Positions 4,688 through 6,148 of a stretch of DNA of 6,148 nt are shown piece after piece. The stretch covers positions 1 to 6,148 of the forward strand of contig CAZRNU010000165.1 of NCBI GenBank assembly GCA_964601515.1. The letters run 5' to 3'. The translations under genes were made by a program, and so were the position numbers. This DNA comes from PWND01 sp964601515 (GTDB taxonomy: Bacteria; Bacteroidota; Bacteroidia; Bacteroidales; UBA7960). The first letter of the stretch is position 1. Each line of letters begins with the position of its first letter. The notes below the pieces were generated by a model, which made no database searches, was not told the DNA's origin, and saw nothing but the letters and a program-made list of their open reading frames with translations.

Positions 4688-6040
4688 GGTATTGCCGATG
4701 CCACTCAGGCAGCAGTATATGAAAACGCCCAGAAAAAAGGCGAAACCCTGCAAAACAGTTTTACATTATACCCTTCAGGCATGGTGGTTGCTCGTCTCGA
4801 TCCGGTAGAAAACCGGCTAACCTATACCAAACATTACTACTCCGGCACACAACGCCTGAGCAGTAAAATTGGCACTACCACGAACCTTGGCGAGTTTTTG
4901 AGTGAGTGGACCCTCACCTCAAATACCAACGAACTGCCGGTTAATCCGGTGGCTCTCAGCCAGCAGCAATTGCGTGTAGCCGAACTAGGGTTAAACAATG
5001 TTTTGAGCAAACTCCAGATTAATACCACAACCGAAGCGGGAGCAGAAGCCTCCCCCTCCATCCCCTCCTTCCTCCACGCCGGCAACGAACCCAATGCCTA
5101 CTACTTCCATGCCGACCACCTCGGCAGCACCACCGCCATTACCGATGCCAACGGCTCTCTTACCCAGCATGTGCTGTATTTTGCTTATGGGGAAACTTTT
5201 ATAGACGAACACCGCAACAGCACCAACAGCCCCTACCTGTTTAACGGCAAAGAACTTGACACCGAAACCGGCCGCTACTACTACGGCGCACGCTACTACG
5301 ACCCAAGGGTAAGTTTGTGGATTGGGGTGGATCCGTTGGCGGAAGAAAGAAGTTGGATGTCACCGTATAATTATTGTAGTAATAATCCCATTTTGCGTAT
5401 TGACCCTGATGGAGCTTTGGATGATGATTATTTTAATAAAATGGGTAAATATCTCGGGTCAGATGAAGCAAAGACAGATAATGTAAAAATAATTGATCAA
5501 AAAGATTGGGATGCAAACAAAACATTAAATCCTGATGGAAGCGAATCGATTACTCATGTCAAAGGAAGTGCCATCTCTACTAATCATTCAGAATCTAATT
5601 TAACAGAAGAAGCTACTCTAAACGTTTATGATCATTATAATTCAACTGATTTAGATTTAAAAGCAAAACAAGATGAAACCGGAATGGGAGGGCTAACTTT
5701 TCGTGCTTCAAGAAAAAGTGGAAAAACTTCTGAATGGATAGATGTGAAAATTGAAGGTAATAAAAAGACAAAGGTTGCTGACCATGCAAATGAGATAATA
5801 AATATGTTTATACATGAGAAACTGCATTATAGTGACTATAAGACAATAGGGTTTGAGGGTTTATTAAAAATGGATGTAAACAGGAGGGAGCAAAGAGCAA
5901 TAACTGAACAAATGAAGGATGAAAGTTTTAAAGGAACAAGACCTTTTTTTCAAAAAGCAGTAATAGATTATGGACGAAAACATGGCATGATATCTCCAAT
6001 TAAACCTAAGCCAGCAGTACTAATTTCATTAAGTCAGTAG
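4601..6040 (+). CDS. Orphan RHS tip with putative zincin metallopeptidase toxin domain
   Basis: This 479-residue orphan RHS protein starts at the cassette ATG. Residues 1-25 match the cassette at 2622. Residues about 38-100 are RHS core upstream of the usual tip (VYENAQKKGETLQNSFTLYP, then SGMVVARLDPVENRLTYTKH and YYSGTQRLSSKIGT), followed by a low-complexity Ser/Thr/Ala/Gln stretch (about 100-160). Residues 164-271 are the standard core end: PNAYYFHADHLGSTTAITDA, YFAYGE, NGKELDTETGRYYYGARYYD, PYNY..NNPI..IDPDG. The toxin tail (272-479) carries HEKLH at 405-409 in MFIHEKLHYSDY, a zincin HExxH site, and REQRAITEQ with Glu430 as a likely third zinc ligand, which fits a gluzincin-like peptidase. 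The tail ends with FKGTRPFFQKAVIDYGRKHG. The core is GC-rich and the tail AT-rich. There is no signal peptide and no full RHS shell. An exported small protein starts 2 bases after the stop. The peptidase call is from motifs; the target is unknown. Confidence 0.85.
   Translation: MPGQQQENAFNSLSGFYKESLCSSVLGSTGIADATQAAVYENAQKKGETLQNSFTLYPSGMVVARLDPVENRLTYTKHYYSGTQRLSSKIGTTTNLGEFLSEWTLTSNTNELPVNPVALSQQQLRVAELGLNNVLSKLQINTTTEAGAEASPSIPSFLHAGNEPNAYYFHADHLGSTTAITDANGSLTQHVLYFAYGETFIDEHRNSTNSPYLFNGKELDTETGRYYYGARYYDPRVSLWIGVDPLAEERSWMSPYNYCSNNPILRIDPDGALDDDYFNKMGKYLGSDEAKTDNVKIIDQKDWDANKTLNPDGSESITHVKGSAISTNHSESNLTEEATLNVYDHYNSTDLDLKAKQDETGMGGLTFRASRKSGKTSEWIDVKIEGNKKTKVADHANEIINMFIHEKLHYSDYKTIGFEGLLKMDVNRREQRAITEQMKDESFKGTRPFFQKAVIDYGRKHGMISPIKPKPAVLISLSQ
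4676..5131 (+). repeat. Short direct repeats flanking the RHS segment absent from cassette 2
   Basis: CTCGGCAGCACC occurs at 4676-4687 and 5120-5131, 444 bases (148 codons) apart, both in the frame reading LGST. The similarity goes further: attgccgatgcc after the first copy against attaccgatgcc after the second (GIADA and TAITDA). Cassette 2 has a single copy (2697-2708) joining the sequence before the first repeat to the sequence after the second. Confidence 0.85.
5132..5335 (+). repeat. RHS-core homology block, copy in cassette 3
   Basis: This is the partner of 2709-2912: 204 bases without gaps, roughly 90% identical by eye, encoding the conserved end of the RHS core up to WIGVDP. Identity drops right after GTGGATCCG, as in the partner, which marks a likely exchange boundary upstream of the toxin tail. 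Confidence 0.85.
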
Positions 6041-6041
6041 G

Positions 6042-6148
6042 ATGAAATATTTATTTTTATTAATGACTGTTTGTATGATGTTTCGAACAGCAAATGCCCA
6101 AATGGTATTTCAAATCGAGGAAATAAGTTTATCATATTATGATAATGC
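6042..6148 (+). CDS. Exported probable immunity protein, partial (cut by window end)
   Basis: The ATG at 6042 lies one base after the toxin stop. The 35 complete codons read MKYLFLLMTVCMMFRTANAQ, then MVFQIEEISLSYYDN, and the frame is open at the window edge. Residues 1-19 are a clear signal peptide with a signal peptidase I site ANA-Q. The position directly after a polymorphic toxin tail is that of an immunity gene, and the signal peptide places it in the periplasm, as for the neighbour at 3584. The mature sequence is too short to assign a family. No separate promoter is visible, so it is probably co-transcribed with 4601. Confidence 0.7.
   Translation, partial: MKYLFLLMTVCMMFRTANAQMVFQIEEISLSYYDN

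Noticed and set aside
4837..5212. Minus-strand frames opposite the RHS core of cassette 3, and 2733-2915 opposite cassette 2
   Set aside because: They are antisense shadows of GC-rich RHS sequence; the plus strand has clear RHS motifs throughout.
1..6148. CRISPR array or integron-like attC sites
   Set aside because: The repeats are too few, too long and lack spacer-length regularity. The palindromes do not show attC core sites, and no integrase gene is in the window.

Overview
The window looks like an accessory, polymorphic-toxin region of a Bacteroidota (Bacteroidetes) genome, probably an environmental lineage. Pointers are the RHS core ending in PYNY..NNPI..IDPDG, a lipobox of the FNSCSN type, export signals ending in SAQ or NAQ, AT-rich genes with little Shine-Dalgarno signal, and a DsbD-type thioredoxin-like protein of a kind common in that phylum. 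No replication, tRNA, rRNA, CRISPR or transposase gene is visible.

The organising principle is a repeated cassette. Three copies of an upstream module end in the same bases (tttagtttgataatATG, ATG at 84, 2622 and 4601). Copies 2 and 3 can be followed back about 175 bp to a palindromic element built on AGCGGAATT/AATTCCGCT; copy 1 is cut by the window edge. Each module opens a short RHS-derived reading frame that switches, after the RHS core, to unrelated AT-rich cargo. Cassette 3 (4601-6148) has a long RHS-core piece, a putative zinc metallopeptidase toxin (HEKLH) and the start of an exported protein that is probably its immunity protein. Cassette 2 (2622-4030) has a shortened RHS core, a putative permuted papain-like toxin (His149...Asn261-Cys262) and, overlapping by ATGA, a membrane-anchored probable immunity protein, closed by a strong terminator at 4032-4062. 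Cassette 1 (84-827) is degenerate: its start and a GNEP patch still match the RHS frame, but it runs directly into a lipoprotein-like domain with no toxin.

Between cassettes 1 and 2 lie a decayed palindromic element, a frameshifted small ORF (1051-1277) and a secreted thioredoxin-fold protein (1267-2343) whose CxxC site reads SIQS, with an unrecognised C-terminal domain. Between cassettes 2 and 3, on the minus strand, lies an XRE-type regulator remnant truncated exactly at a palindromic element.

The simplest reading is an array of orphan RHS toxin tips and immunity genes built by repeated recombination in the RHS core and flanking repeats. All four putative immunity or accessory proteins carry export or membrane signals, which suggests that the toxins act in the cell envelope. 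Toxin and immunity roles are inferred from architecture and motifs; no homology search was possible.
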